DNA of 64,000 nt from Allolobophora icterica (lineage: Eukaryota; Annelida; Clitellata; Crassiclitellata; Lumbricidae). The position numbers and the translations under genes were made by a program. The DNA lies in NCBI GenBank assembly GCA_963556255.1, contig OY744608.1, positions 14,983,140 through 15,047,139 on the forward strand, given 5' to 3'. The notes beneath the pieces are model-generated. The model did no database searches. It was given only the letters and a program-made list of their open reading frames with translations, and was not told the DNA's origin. Within the stretch, counting starts at the first letter, position 1, and each line of letters opens with the position of its first letter. Below are positions 1 to 60,519 of this stretch, piece after piece.

Positions 1-1713
1 TTCTAGATCAAGGCTGACAACAGTACTACACGAAACGTTTAGTCTTATGAGCAAGATGGCGACTCGGTCTCGGAGGACCATGATCCAAGATGATAGTGCA
101 CAACGCCAACATTCTTAGTACTTATGAGGTTGCGATTTACATGAAAGAAGAGAGTTCCTCCTAGTTTAGGCAATCTTACGTTGAAGATTTTTCTCATTAA
201 TTTCTCTCCTCACAAGATCTACACCCATTCGTTCAGACTACCTTACATTTAAAGATATATTTTCCCCACACATTGCACGTCTGATAAGGTCTTCATTGGT
301 TCAGATTACTTCCCATTTGAAGACATGGGCTTATTTTCCCTTTACACATTCCTTCTTCCATCTATAGGCCTAGGGCTTCAACTTCTGCTGCAACCACAAA
401 TCTCACCTAATACGACCTGAAAGCATTCTTTGGTATTCAATGTCAGAAGAATTGGAAGCTCCGTTTACATTTATTGATCCTTATATATGTCCTTACTTTT
501 ACCTAGTCTGAATAGAATTTGAAAGTTAGGACGTGAAGTACATATTGAACCGCACACATAGACCAGTAGGGTCTACTTAAAAGCCCCTATCCTTGCGATG
601 ACCATTTATTCGTCAATTTACAGTCAAAATGTTGTCAAAATTTACATGGTAAAATATATAGCGCAAAATTTATAAAACTCTTTAGCTCCAAACTGGTACA
701 AACGAACTCTTAAACCAAATTAAAACCACTTTAGTGTGAGTGCGAACAATTCACTTGACCAAGTCAGTGCTGGACTCGGATCTCCACTAACCGGTCTCGG
801 GCCTCTACTGGACATCGCTCTCTGCACGTCGCTATCTGATTCAACGCAGCGCTGTTGAATAAGCTGTTGCTTTGCGCTTAGCTTTAGAGCAGCGCTTTAG
901 AAATTTGGAGTTTAGGATTACGATTACGAATGCTTAGGATCACATCATATCATCAAATATAGGCTACCGGTACTCGGATATTCTTGTGTTAATCCAAATA
1001 CCTAAACACTAACTGTGTCTCAGACTATCGCTCTACACTTGTGCCTAATTGAAAATTACAGCTTCAACTAATAAACGTTTGCATAAATTCTAAAGCATGA
1101 TATGCGAACACATAATAGTATTGAATTATGACGTAGTTTATTAAATTATGACGTAATACGAATTGTTTCTCATACTTGGAATCCATTACAAACCGTCGTA
1201 AATGACGTCAATTGGATCTATCGCAATCAGCGTTGCATATAGCGACGATCACGTCGTTGCCATTAGTTACTAGCATACATTGTCATTAGGCTTCCCATGT
1301 AAGCGCTATAAAAATTGTTTACTCTCACAGACGACAATTAATTCCTTATTCGCCAGTACGAGCTAATTTATTGTCGATTTTTGAATATGTAGTTTGAATA
1401 AATATTTATTGTGCGCCAATCTTCAGACACACTGTTAACACGCCAGACCACCATCAACTTTACAGTGATCTTAGAAGTGAATTTAGCAATGATCAGACTA
1501 TTCTTATAACGCTATAACAAATATAGTTTAGAGAAAAGCGGTATACATGACCAAGGTAATACCCAGTAGGCTAGGCACTGGCTACACATTTTAAAAAATT
1601 GCGCTTTAGAATTTTTCTGCAATTAGTATCGTGTTGTTTTTAACATTTGCTGTTATTAGCATCCTGCCTGGAAGGTTGACTTATCTGCTCCATGTGTTAA
1701 CGTTGCTGTTGAT
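1..1713. other. 3' flank of LHFPL
   Basis: AT-rich DNA with a LINE family A tail at about 760-930. No gene seen. Confidence 0.5.
1405..1410 (-). promoter_or_regulatory. candidate poly(A) signal for the LHFPL gene
   Basis: AATAAA on the minus strand 304 nt past the stop codon; a second one lies at 367-372 of the same kilobase (1367-1372). Position is compatible with a short 3' UTR. Confidence 0.3.
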
Positions 1714-12899
<11,186 letters not shown>

Positions 12900-14679
12900 T
12901 TCTCCCACTGTGTGAATGACTGACGGAATGACTGACTGACTGACTCAGTGACTGACTGACTTATTGATTGATCAATTGACTCAATGATTAACTGACTCCC
13001 AATTGGCTCGTTAATTGACTGATTGACTCTTTGATCGTCCTACGGCGTTTGATGTCTTTCTTATCTCTATTTAGTTTAAAAACTCTGAAGATTCCTCAAT
13101 TATATATGAGGGTCGTTGAGAACTTGTTATACGGATCTTTCTGCTCACAGTTCGATCTTTCTTACCTTGAATTGAAACCCGGATGAACAGGTGGATAGGA
13201 ACTACGTCTTGACGATTTCTCATAGGATATGCAACGAAATCTGATATCTGCAGTTACTTTGAAAATGACCTAAGAGAAAACCTCATCTTTCGTTTACAGT
13301 TTTGCTAGTTCGAATGGGCTGTTAGTCTACGAAAGTTTAATTCGCCGGATATGCTTGTCTTATTGTTAAGTTTAACTTCCGGTTCATATCCTAAGGTATT
13401 ACAAGTCCATGAGGAACATGAAGAAGATCCATCGTCACGTGGTTCGTGTTGCAATGCGTCCACAGACCGGATAATCACTTCTCTTCCACTAGCATTCCAT
13501 CTCTTCCTTCCATCTCTCGTTGGTCGTCTGCTAACTGCGCAGATGCCGATGGCTAGGTGGCGCTGCAGCCAATAGCCAATGGCGGTCGACGAGACATGGA
13601 GCCACCGCCAGGAGGCGGAACTGCAGAGCCGCCTATCGACGATCCCCTGAATCAGCATCACAAGTTCGATTTGATCAGACCAGCTGCCGCAGCCAATATA
13701 GACAGACAGTGACTGCGACAATATGCGCGCATACTTTATCATAAGCCAATTAATAACCTCGAGTCTGCTGTAGCGCCGGTGAATAAGTTGGTCTACCTGA
13801 CGTGGCTTTTGTGTGGCGCTGAGAAATTTCGGAGATTTACATTACATTATAGCTGTCTATGAATTCTTGTCCTCAGAGCCAGATTTACTTGCAACCCTGC
13901 CAGCATATATATAAGAACGCTTGATGGGCCCTATGTGGGTCCTACACGGGTTTCACATGGGAATATAAGTCTCTAAAGGGCCCCAGTTGGCATGCTGGCA
14001 AAGCGGTGCGTATACATTTGCAAATATTAAAGTAGGTCTATTTCTGATTAAAAGCAGACCGCAATGAGTTCTACGCTTACTTAAGCCAATACTGATATCG
14101 TGATATCGTCATCGCATTTATACAGCGGCTCTTCAAGAAACTTCTCCAAAGGTGTACCAGACTGGACAATGCAAAACTACAGCCAAATAGCTGTAGCACT
14201 GGGAACGAAGTTGGCTAATGCGAAGAGAGGGAGGTCCGCATAAATGGCATTACAACAGTTTACTCCAATGCATAAATTCATCCACCGGGTAGGGTTGCAA
14301 CAGCTTCGACAGCTGTCTGAGCGATTGGCGTATGGAGAGGATCTGATACACTATGGTACCTGTAGGAGGCATAGTGTTTACAGACGTTCAGGTTAATTCT
14401 TGGTCAGAGTGAGACCCTGGTCAAACGCGGAGGTAGAAATGGAAGCATTCTGAAAGTGACATTGTAAGTCTGTCTATCGGCCTACATACATGCATAGATA
14501 GATACATACCTACATAAACACGCATACATATATACATGTACATACATACATTACATACACACATACCGTGCCCACAGGCCGTAGCAATATTCAGATATGA
14601 AGTTGTGGTATGGGTCAGTCCAATTAGGATTAAGACTGTAACTGGTATACACACTGAAAAAAAAACACATGTAAAAAGC

Positions 14680-14750
14680 AAGAATCTGTTGCTAATACTT
14701 TGCAGCAGGTTTGACTACTGTAACTCACTTCTCGTTGTATACGGTCGTGT
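14680..14750 (+). mobile_element. short LINE RT remnant
   Basis: Encodes LCSRFDYCNSLLVVYGR, the SRLDYCNSLL motif of CR1/L2-type reverse transcriptases. Only this motif is recognisable. Intergenic. Confidence 0.6.
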
Positions 14751-15378
14751 GCTTAATTTCTTCATTATCTTAGCTATAAATCATAACCGTTCGCCAAGAT
14801 TCTACGAATCGCCATTAATTTAAGGAGGAATTTTTTTACAAAACCTACTTTTATTTAGAGTCTAAAAGCAGCAAGGTACTCTAGTACTCCTCATTCATGT
14901 CAAATATACGGACTACAGACTACAAAACCTAGAAACCATTCAATACATATTGGTTTTATAATAACATTCTATATTGACCAGGAATTTACTTCGTCTGAAT
15001 ACCTAAATCTTGTAGGTCGTGTTTGTCTTCGTCAGATGGTCATGTGTTCACTTCTGGACTTTTGAAGGACGCAATATCAACTGCAGTTATACTTTATTGT
15101 ATTGTATTGTACTGTACAATACAATAATTTAATTTAATTTGTACAAGCATCTGAAAACTATTATCTTTCGCCGTGGTTGGGATGGGAGGACCTCTGACTA
15201 TCATCAGCATCCGTCGGACTCTGCAGCATGCATTTGCCAACCGTCTCAAAATGCACATGTTTAGATCTGCAAGATAGTAATATGTACAGCGCTTTTATGA
15301 GGTACTAAAATGTGTTATAGTAATTGTCCTGAAAATCCATTCATCCAGCCAGTCCAACCATCCATCCATCCTTCCATC

Positions 15379-15827
15379 CAGTGCCGGATTTAGACTTGAT
15401 GAGGCCCTAAGCTATATGAAACTTGGAGGCCCCTTGCTAATTAAAAAATTAAACCACAAGGTCTCACAAAACTTGAAAACCATGTATGCCTTTTAATTAT
15501 TTAATAGCAAGGCATTTAACCCTCAGGCTACCAAGGTTTTTTTGCGACATCGGCTACCAAGGGGGGGGTGGTTACCACCCCCCCCCCGGAATTTCGTGTT
15601 TGGTTTAAGATATCATATCATGTAATACAGCATTTGATTCAGCATTCATTTCTTAAAAGAATGGTATATTTAGTTGTAAAATATATGAATGCATCTCGAA
15701 ATTATATAGTTTTTAACAAAGGCACCGGTCCATTTAACGATATCTGATATTATCGCACACAATTTGTACTATTGATCAATTAATATTATGACGTAAGGCC
15801 CTACATCGACACGCAAGACTGATATAT

Positions 15828-15898
<71 letters not shown>

Positions 15899-16913
15899 CA
15901 CATTATTACCGGTATATGTGTGTGTATATATATATATATATATGCCCATAGACAATTACGATTGTTACGTAAATACCTGGACAAAAATATATAAATGATG
16001 TGGGTTTTGAAAATGAACTATGTATCCAAGAATATTCTAAATATAATAAATATAATGAGGCTTAATTTTCAACAATACAAGCTATTCCAAAGTCTGTTTT
16101 AGTTACAGACAAAACCTAAAGGCGTGCAGCTATATCAACATGAAAACATGAAACAAGAAATTATGTAATTTTTCCCGGCAGTCAAAAAAAACGTCAGTGG
16201 TCCTTGCAGTTATTGCAAGTTACTTTCATTGTTTTGTGCGAATGCTTCCTGCAAACCGGCTTCTTGAACACTTCACAGCACTGCTTTACTCTGTTAGTAT
16301 TCTGCTTCAACTGTTTATAGCCCTTCCCCATACCCAACCATATCGGTTTACGTTGTGATATTGCATCAGTGATTTTCACACTGAAAAAGCGTATTATTAT
16401 TCATTATGATCACTTCCGGTTATCAAAAGACAAATAACTAAGCAAGTAAATATAACCCTAAATTCCCTCTAAAGAATGGCATAGTTGTGTCTCTTCCAGA
16501 AAGAATAATGAATACCGTTATAGTCGACAACAGCTAACAGCTGACGAGAGAAATTCCTGATTTCATAAGTGGTACCTAGGCTATATCGGGTATAACTTTT
16601 TTATGGCGTGGGATATCATCATGACTTTTACCTCAAAATTTGCGCAAATGGACCCCCTACAGCTACCTAAAATGTCAAAATTATATTCCACGTGCAAAAA
16701 AGTTTTTCCAGAAAAACGTAGGGGGGGGGGTGGTAACCACCCCCCCCCTTGGTAGCCCGAGGGTTAAAGAGAAAAATCTAAATTATTTTTAAATGACTGC
16801 GTTTACTTATTATGCTTTTTTAAAGTTCCCAGTTCCGATTTTTTTTAGGTCCCTGCGTATGTATTGTGAGGCCCAAGCTGTAGCTTGGTAGCTTATGCCT
16901 AAATCCAGCACTA
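15379..16913. mobile_element. hAT-like MITE interrupted by a piggyBac-like element
   Basis: Ends CAGTGCCGGATTTAG...CTAAATCCAGCACTA with 8-bp target duplications CTTCCATC at 15371-15378 and 16914-16921. Without the 1.25-kb insertion the MITE is about 287 bp. A relative with the same ends lies at 47115-47634. Confidence 0.85.
15520..16763. mobile_element. non-autonomous piggyBac-like element, TTAA target
   Basis: Flanked by TTAA at 15516-15519 and 16764-16767. Terminal inverted repeats CCCTCAGGCTACCAAGG and CCCTCGGGCTACCAAGG differ at one of 17 positions. Just inside each end is the palindrome GGGTGGTTACCACCC (or its GGTAACC form) set in G/C runs. The interior is AT-rich with a TA array; no transposase frame. 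Confidence 0.85.
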
Positions 16914-19609
16914 CTTCCATCCTTCCTTCCGTCCATCTGCCGCTACTTCGCCTGATGGACTGAGCGAAAGATGACGCCGGAGGCTGTTTCTCTTCCTTGG
17001 CCAGAGGATGCAATAGCTGCTGAAGCCGCTGCGGTTGTTGCTATTAGATGAACTGCAGAGAAGAGCAAGGGACCTGCTTCGACGTGGGAACAATTAATTA
17101 CAGCTAACTGCGCTTCGTCCATTCTCTAACGACACACGGCCATCTCTTTGACAAAGAAATCTACATCGCAGCTACATACGCCGCTGCCAATCGAGTCTTA
17201 GCCTCGATGAGAATGCGCCATTGCCGAGTCATTTGCCATCGGCTGCCATTTACGAGTCATCGCTGACTCCCTGCGGATCCTCCTCTGTGTATCTATCGCT
17301 GTCCTGGTTAACCGCTGAAAGTTCGAATGGAACGCATCCATTTCCTACAATATCTTAAGCGAAACATCAAAAGAAGTTTCCACTGGCCTCGTATGACAGA
17401 TTTTCTCAACCAATAACTAGAATGCCATATGAAGCCAAACATCCTCAAAGATAAATGATCCTCGACCCACAGACTTCGACTTTAGCCTTTAGCCTTGAGT
17501 TTCATATACAGAACTATTTCTTTGCTGCAAATCTAACTAATGGATCTTGTTCAACACGTCGTGTAGGCTTAGTACGCAATTACAGAGTGAACTAAAATAA
17601 TTATATGCCTACCCTAATACGTCGTTGACTTAGTGTCAGCTTACAATAATAATATTATGGTAACATGCACTTCAAATATGGGAAATGTGGTATACGCCTC
17701 ACACATAGGCCCTAGACCCTATAGGCTCCTTGTTTGACACATCATGCAAATAAAAACTATGTTTCATGTTTTACATAGAACGCGTTGAGTTAGTGTAAAT
17801 CTAGAAGCACTCTACAAAACTGCTTCTTACGATTATCAAAGGCGTTTAAGGATTGAACAGAATTTGAATTTTATACAAATATGAAACTGTGTTTTCTAAT
17901 TTGACTTTGCACCATGCATTCTCAAAGGAACTTCAACGCCATCGATGTTCTTTTTGTGTCGTATGGTTCGTGTGCGCTTCTGAACTTGGAAGGGAGAGAG
18001 CTGAGGGCAGCATCAAATACAGTTTATTGTATTGTATTCCTCCAAATCAGCTGTAAGGATGCTATTGTATTCAAAACTAAATTCCTCTTACATCGATATC
18101 TATTCCCTTGCATATCCTCACTGACAAGCAAATCCTGCATTCCTCACAAATCCAACTAATCCCCAATCCTCCTCCTTCTCCTCCTCCTCCTCCTCCGCCT
18201 CCTCCTCCTCTCCCTCCTCCTCCTCCTTCTCCTCTTACTCCTCCTCCTACTCCTTCCCCAAACGTTTCACTTTGATGCTACATCAATGTCTATCTCTCCT
18301 AAATCTCGTTGGCGCTCACCCACCGCATACATCTTCGGCCAGCTCACTGTGCCGCTATATAAATTCGCATATACCACACCTATATATATCACAGATACAC
18401 GCACCATAAATAAATTAGATGCGGTAAAGCGAGGGAATGTTCAAGAGCCGGTGATTAGCATCGAAATGCTGTTTGCCAATGCGTATAGAAATCTCATTTT
18501 CTTGGCCATCTGTCGACCTTGCAGTGCGTCGGCTGTTTAGCGGAGAGAGGAAGGGGAAAGGATGAGCCACCAGCCAACTGCAGGGACTTAAATCCACGAG
18601 GGACTATACAGCTTCCAGGATGAGGAAGAGGAAAAGAGGAAGCAGAGGAGTAAGAAGCAGGAGGAAGTGGAAGAGGAAGTGGAGAAGGAGGAGGTTGAGG
18701 GAGATGAGGAGTAGGAGGTTGAGGAAGAGGAGAAGGATAAGAAGGATGAGGAGGAGGAGGAGGATGCAAATGACCGATGGAACGCAAGACGGATGAACCG
18801 TCTCCTCCTATTCTCTCCTCCCGAGGATATCTTCTTCTTCTCCTCCTCTTATCTCCGTTCATTCTTCTCTGTCCCAGCCGAAAGCATCCATACATTCATA
18901 CCTCTTAGAAGTAGTAGTTTTCAGTTTAACGACACTATGTGATAACAAAGATCATTAGCGTCGCCCTCCTCTTTATCCAGGCCTGGGACTGGCACTGCCA
19001 GATTTATTCTTGTTCATCTTGGTGACACAACTTGAACGCTGTATGACATCATAAGCTAAGTCTGCTTGTGTTTGTCGCATCGGATTTCAGTGGAGACCCG
19101 ACACGTGGTCGATTGATGGAAAGGGGATAAATACGCAGAGAATAATAGACTATTGTTTAGTCGATATATTGGAGTGTAGTTGTGTTGAGGGATAATTTAT
19201 AGGCGGCGCAATTTCAAACCTACTGACTCAATGCCAATAAGTCAACTGGCGCCGACTGTTGCTAGGCAACGCAAATGCACCTGCGGCGACAGCAGCAGCA
19301 GCAGATGATGCGGAAGAAAGGGATGGAATGACGAGCGATGTCCTTGGACCATGAATCAGCGTCTGCGATGGGATTATGGCATTGATGGAAACGATTTGGG
19401 ATTAGGCCTACTGCAGAGTACACGGAATGACCTCGCACAGCTCAGGCCTCACTCCACCACCGTGCGTGGCCTCATGGATCTCTTTACTGCGTGGCAATGG
19501 ATTGCACTTTAGAGAAGTGCGATTATGCTTAGAACCAAACATCGATCGATGCCTTCTGCATTAGATAATGGCGCTATAGAAGTCATTAGATTAGATTAGT
19601 TATAGAAGT

Positions 19610-19827
19610 CATTAGATTAGATTAGATTAGATTAGATTAGATTAGATTAGATTAGATTAGATTAGATTAGATTAGATTAGATTAGATTAGATTAGATTAG
19701 ATTAGATTAGATTAGATTAGATTAGATTAGATTAGATTAGATTAGATGCCACTCCTGAGCGATACTAAAGTAGACATTCTGATCCATGCTCTTACCTCTC
19801 TTGCGTTTGAACATTCCACCGAAGCCA

Positions 19828-19923
<96 letters not shown>

Positions 19924-19971
19924 CATGCCTGCATGCCTGCCTGCCTGTCTGCCTGCCTGCATGCCTGCATG

Positions 19972-20026
<55 letters not shown>
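19610..20026. repeat. (TTAGA)n then (TGTC)n and (TGCC)n
   Basis: TTAGA 19610-19746, TGTC 19829-19893, TGCC 19893-20026; intergenic. A LINE family A tail follows directly. Confidence 0.95.
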
Positions 20027-20027
<1 letters not shown>

Positions 20028-22485
20028 CCCGACCCTCGGATATTAACCTGAAACTGATCCTGACTTTACCATATGATTCTGCATTGACTGAGTGCCTGTG
20101 AATAAACTGGTTCCTAAGAAGCAACTTGGTTTCTTTGGATGTCGTAGAAATCTCGAGTTCATGAGTCACGATTACGATTGAACATCAAATATAAATATAT
20201 ATACATTAAATATGAATATATAAATATATTAAACATAAATATAAATTTTGCAAATTTTGCCAAATTTCTACCTATATAACTGGGGATAAAGTTCAAGAAA
20301 CGTCATGCTGTTCTCTTCATATGACTGGGCAAATATTTTCATTGGAGCAGTTATGCTGTTTGTGTGCCTGGCACTGCCTGCTAAAGCTGTTGATTTCGTT
20401 ACTGGTAAATTCGCAATTCAATTGACTTTCATCGAAGTTATTATTTTGAGAATCTGTTTAGTGTTTACAAAATTCAGCTTTCACCCCATGTTTGGCTTCC
20501 GTGAGCAATGTACGGCCAGCACTATACCCAGAATATTCAAAACTTTTAACAATAGCTATCATAAATACGGTTTCATATGTAGGACAAAAGAAGTTGATAT
20601 TGGGGTAGTGTATATAAAAATTTTATGTTTGTAAAGTGAGGGAACGATAGCGTTTTATACAACAGTGTAGGCAGTTGCTTTGGTGTTGTGATATATTGTA
20701 TCGAAACGCGGACTTTGTCACTGATAGAGTTAGGACTCGAGTATCTTGGACGTGCACCATACACTTTCCTTGATATCTTTCTAATGCAGTCGGCAGAATG
20801 AGGCACCGACGCGGAAGAAAGAAACGTAACAAGAGTTGACTTCAAAAGAGCCGCTTGTCGCCGGCAGTCTGTGGGTGGTCGAGCGATTTGGAACAAAAGA
20901 AGTCTTGTCGGCCGAATTTATCAATGCCGAGAAACGGAGCAGCAAAACGGGTGGTCGATAAATAAGAAAGGAGGGGGAGGAAGCGGGAAGGGGAGGGAAG
21001 GAAGGTGGAGGAAATCTCCACGACAGACGGAGAGATAAAGAGCAAGAGAGACAGAGAGAGACAGAGAGCGACAGAGGCAGGGAATGGAACATGGAGACAG
21101 ATTGCATAAGAACGACTAACAGTCTTAGACAGGCAGCGCAAAAGACAGAGTTAGTGGGAGAGGAAAGAGGAGAAAGAGAACGACAGATAGCGAAATACAG
21201 ACAGACAAAGACGTACAGATAGAAACATGCAGACAGACTAAGCGGCACATTGCCTGAGGCAGCTTGCAATCTCAGCCATCCAAACTGCTTGATCGGATGC
21301 CTTCATTACGACTCGCGAATACATCCCACGGGACAACGGTGACAGAATCTATTGCATTCCTCTCGCCCCGTCAGTCTTTGAGTCCAGCCCCCGCTGGGAC
21401 TCACAGTCCTTCTAAATGACAGCGGCAGGGAATGACGCGCCTTCCGAGGGTGGGGTGAACTGGAAGGGTATTGTGCGTGGGAGTGACTGGATGATGGATG
21501 ACGGGGTTAGTCGCTTGCTTTCGCTTTGCCCTGACGTGACTGACCCCACCATATGCCGCGACATGAAAGCGGGGCAACGGGGTCAAGAATGAATAAAGAT
21601 TTATACCGGGTGTAATTGCGAAATTAGTTGACGCCCTAATAACGCCTCAGCCGACCCATCCATATGTCCACGGATATCACGCACATATTTTTAAACGCCG
21701 AACCATCTCTCGTCTTGTAGTCTGTAATCTTCCAATCATCGATGAAATAAAGTTTCGTTAAAATGCCGTTTGCAGAATGTCGCATTGTGGCGTCGATTCG
21801 AGTTTATCTCTTTTTGTCAATTATCTAATTTTTATTTTGTCTAATAGTTCTATTGTTGACTGTACAGCCAAACGATCCTAGGTCAGCGCCATTACAGAGA
21901 CGATGTTGTTATGGGTCTTTGTTCTCTGGTCTTTGGCTAAGTAAACCGACAGTAAAAGGAAAAGATGGGATACTCCGTATCGAATAGATTTGTAGCTGGC
22001 TCGACTAGATTCAAGAACATAACACTAGATCCGTTTGAACTATCGTCCGTTTGTCAAGCATAAACAACATAATGTAACAGATCTTGGTAGAAACATTTGA
22101 ACTTATATTGAGAAAAACCAAGTATGAAATTACCCGATTTGTAATTAACAGAGTCTTTTTCTGTCTGTTTCAGATTATAAAAGAAAAATTTGGATATATC
22201 TAGTATTTTATTCAATATCGAGTACGAAGCCCTGCTGTAGAAATGCGTGAATAAATTGTTCTCAGTCTCGAGTTATTGTTTAAAGCATTACTCACAAAAA
22301 ACATTTTGTACAGAATGGGATCTATTTATTCTTGGGGATCCAGTGACATATCTTAAAAGATTTTCTTTATACTTCATTTCAAATGCTGATGCCCGTGCAT
22401 TCTAGTGACAAAAACACATTTTAGGCATGGGTGATCAATTGAAAGCATCTTCTGGTCTGACCCAGGGTCTGAAGTTAGAGTTGGC

Positions 22486-22664
22486 CAGGGACGTATCTAG
22501 CGTTGGGCTTGGGGGGGCTTAAGCCCCCCCAAACGAAGTTGAAGCCCCCCCAAACAAGTCAAGCCGTTGTATGCTTACGGCTAAAATTCGTATGAACACT
22601 GTATAAATGTCGCCATGTTCAAGGCTTAAGCCCCCCCAAACGAAAAAGGCTAGTTACGTGCCTG
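22486..22664. mobile_element. hAT-like MITE, TSD GAGTTGGC
   Basis: 179 bp with ends CAGGGACGTATCTAGC and CAGGCACGTAACTAGC (13 of 16 identical). Perfect 8-bp duplications lie at 22478-22485 and 22665-22672. The interior repeats GCTTAAGCCCCCCCAAACGA. Confidence 0.88.
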
Positions 22665-22841
22665 GAGTTGGCAACATGAGATTGGGGTCTAGAACGTTTA
22701 GGGAAATGTCCGTCACCAGGGTTTGGGGTGAATGTTCTTTGAGCCTTCTCTGAGTGTGGACTGCTGATGTGCAACACCGATCCATTTATCCTTTTAAGAG
22801 TCTTTCAACTCACTGGTATCCCTTACTAATTTACCTCACAG

Positions 22842-23038
22842 CAGGGCTGTAGTGGTAAAATGTGGGAAGAGTATACGCTACCGGTTAGTTTTCCGAAGAA
22901 ATTAGAAGTGAGTATGCGCTAATGGTTAGTTTCCCGAAACACATTGGCAATGAGTACAAATATTTTGTGAGGTGAGTATACGGTCTCTAGAGGTGAGTAC
23001 ACGCTGTATACCCGCGTATACCCTCGGCTACAGCCCTG
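22842..23038. mobile_element. hAT-like MITE, TSD CCTCACAG
   Basis: 197 bp with ends CAGGGCTGTAGTGG and CAGGGCTGTAGCCG. Perfect 8-bp duplications lie at 22834-22841 and 23039-23046. The interior repeats GTGAGTATACGCT-like motifs. Confidence 0.88.
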
Positions 23039-24143
23039 CCTCACAGCAATGGTAAGGGTTATCACTTTAAGAAACCTGTATGTTACTGCATTGTGGAGTC
23101 TGACTCTCTCTGTCTCTCTCTCTCTGTCTCTCTCGATTCTGATAAGTATGACACCTGCTTTGAAGTCGACGTGCGTGTGGCGCTGAAATCTGTTTAGGCG
23201 TTGGTTCGCTTCATCCTGTGATTGGCATCGTTCGTCTGCCTCGTGGCGTTTGCTTAAGTGCCCAGTCTGGAATTTATGTGGGACGTGTACGTGAATTACT
23301 ATCAGAAGCTGACAGTTAATTATGCACAAGTATGCCGTTTGTATCACCAATATTTGTTGAATGGTATTGGCTTGCTTGCGGAGTTCTGTTGACTAAACGA
23401 CAGTGATAACTCAACACAAAGTAACAGGCACGGTAATTACACGTATCTTCATACAGGCACCCTGTTTTACTTCAAAAACTGACAAGGAAAGCATTTCATT
23501 CGATGAAATGTAAAAGTAAATAGCTAAGGCTAGGCTATTCTCTAAACTGAAGCAGTCTGAATAAATCTATTGCTGAAATAAAATTTATAATTCCAGAATT
23601 TCGAGGCGAGGACAGTTATCTGGGTACCCACTGTTTAAGGCACAATGGTCGCACGGATGCCTTCCCTTCTCAGATTGGTTCATTGCGTTCATCACCCATC
23701 CTTGACCTATGCCTTAAGCTTAACTCAATCAAATACAGGCTCGATAAGATCGAGGTATTTACAGTCTGAAAACATTCATAAAACCCTTCCTCTTCTTTCA
23801 ACAAGATTGACTTGTAGACGTCAAGGGAAGATTTCCTTCACACCGTACTACATACACTGGTATACGTGTTCCCATTAGTTATGTTCACACCAACAGATCT
23901 TCCTCTCCAATGCTTTCAACTACAAATTCATTTCGAAGGACCTTTAGCCACACCTCAGTTGCAGTCGGAAAGCCTAAGGCACAATCTACCACAGAAAACA
24001 ATATATCCGTCTAAAGTAAAATTTACGGATTGACCTATAAAAAATTGAGTTCGCGCACTAATAAGTACAACTTTATGCCCGTTCGTCTGTACACTTTGAA
24101 CCCTTTTGTTGATGGCGTTCGATATATTTACAAGGGCGTGACG

Positions 24144-60404
<36,261 letters not shown>

Positions 60405-60490
60405 CGTCGTAAAATTGTGCAACTGTGCTTTCCGTTGATTAAGTCTTTGGACGTCGAGATACGGTAATTAATAATACTCCGTTAGTAAGT

Positions 60491-60501
60491 GCTTTTATAT
60501 A
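60491..60501 (-). promoter_or_regulatory. TATA-like box upstream of SCUBE
   Basis: TATATAAAAGC on the minus strand about 90 nt upstream of the SCUBE ATG. A start about 30 nt further on would leave a 5' UTR of roughly 60 nt. Confidence 0.35.
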
Positions 60502-60519
60502 GATGTTTCTGATCAACCT

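Larger units (their letters stand above)
12900..24143. other. intergenic region between LHFPL and SCUBE
   Basis: 11.2 kb with CTGA-type repeats at 12915-13030, a possible short TIR element near 13897-14000 (TGCCAGCATRY ends), the nested MITE/piggyBac pair, TTAGA/TGTC arrays, GAGG-rich 18600-18760, and two adjacent MITEs. Unique blocks at 13300-13740, 16920-17340 and 20300-21570 carry no recognised gene. Confidence 0.6.

Noticed and set aside
13305..13742. Minus-strand frame upstream of LHFPL as an extra exon
   Set aside because: No similarity to LHFPL N-termini and no convincing donor in phase with the next exon.
19610..19746. Telomere-like repeat
   Set aside because: The unit is TTAGA, not TTAGGG or TTAGG, and it lies internally beside other microsatellites.
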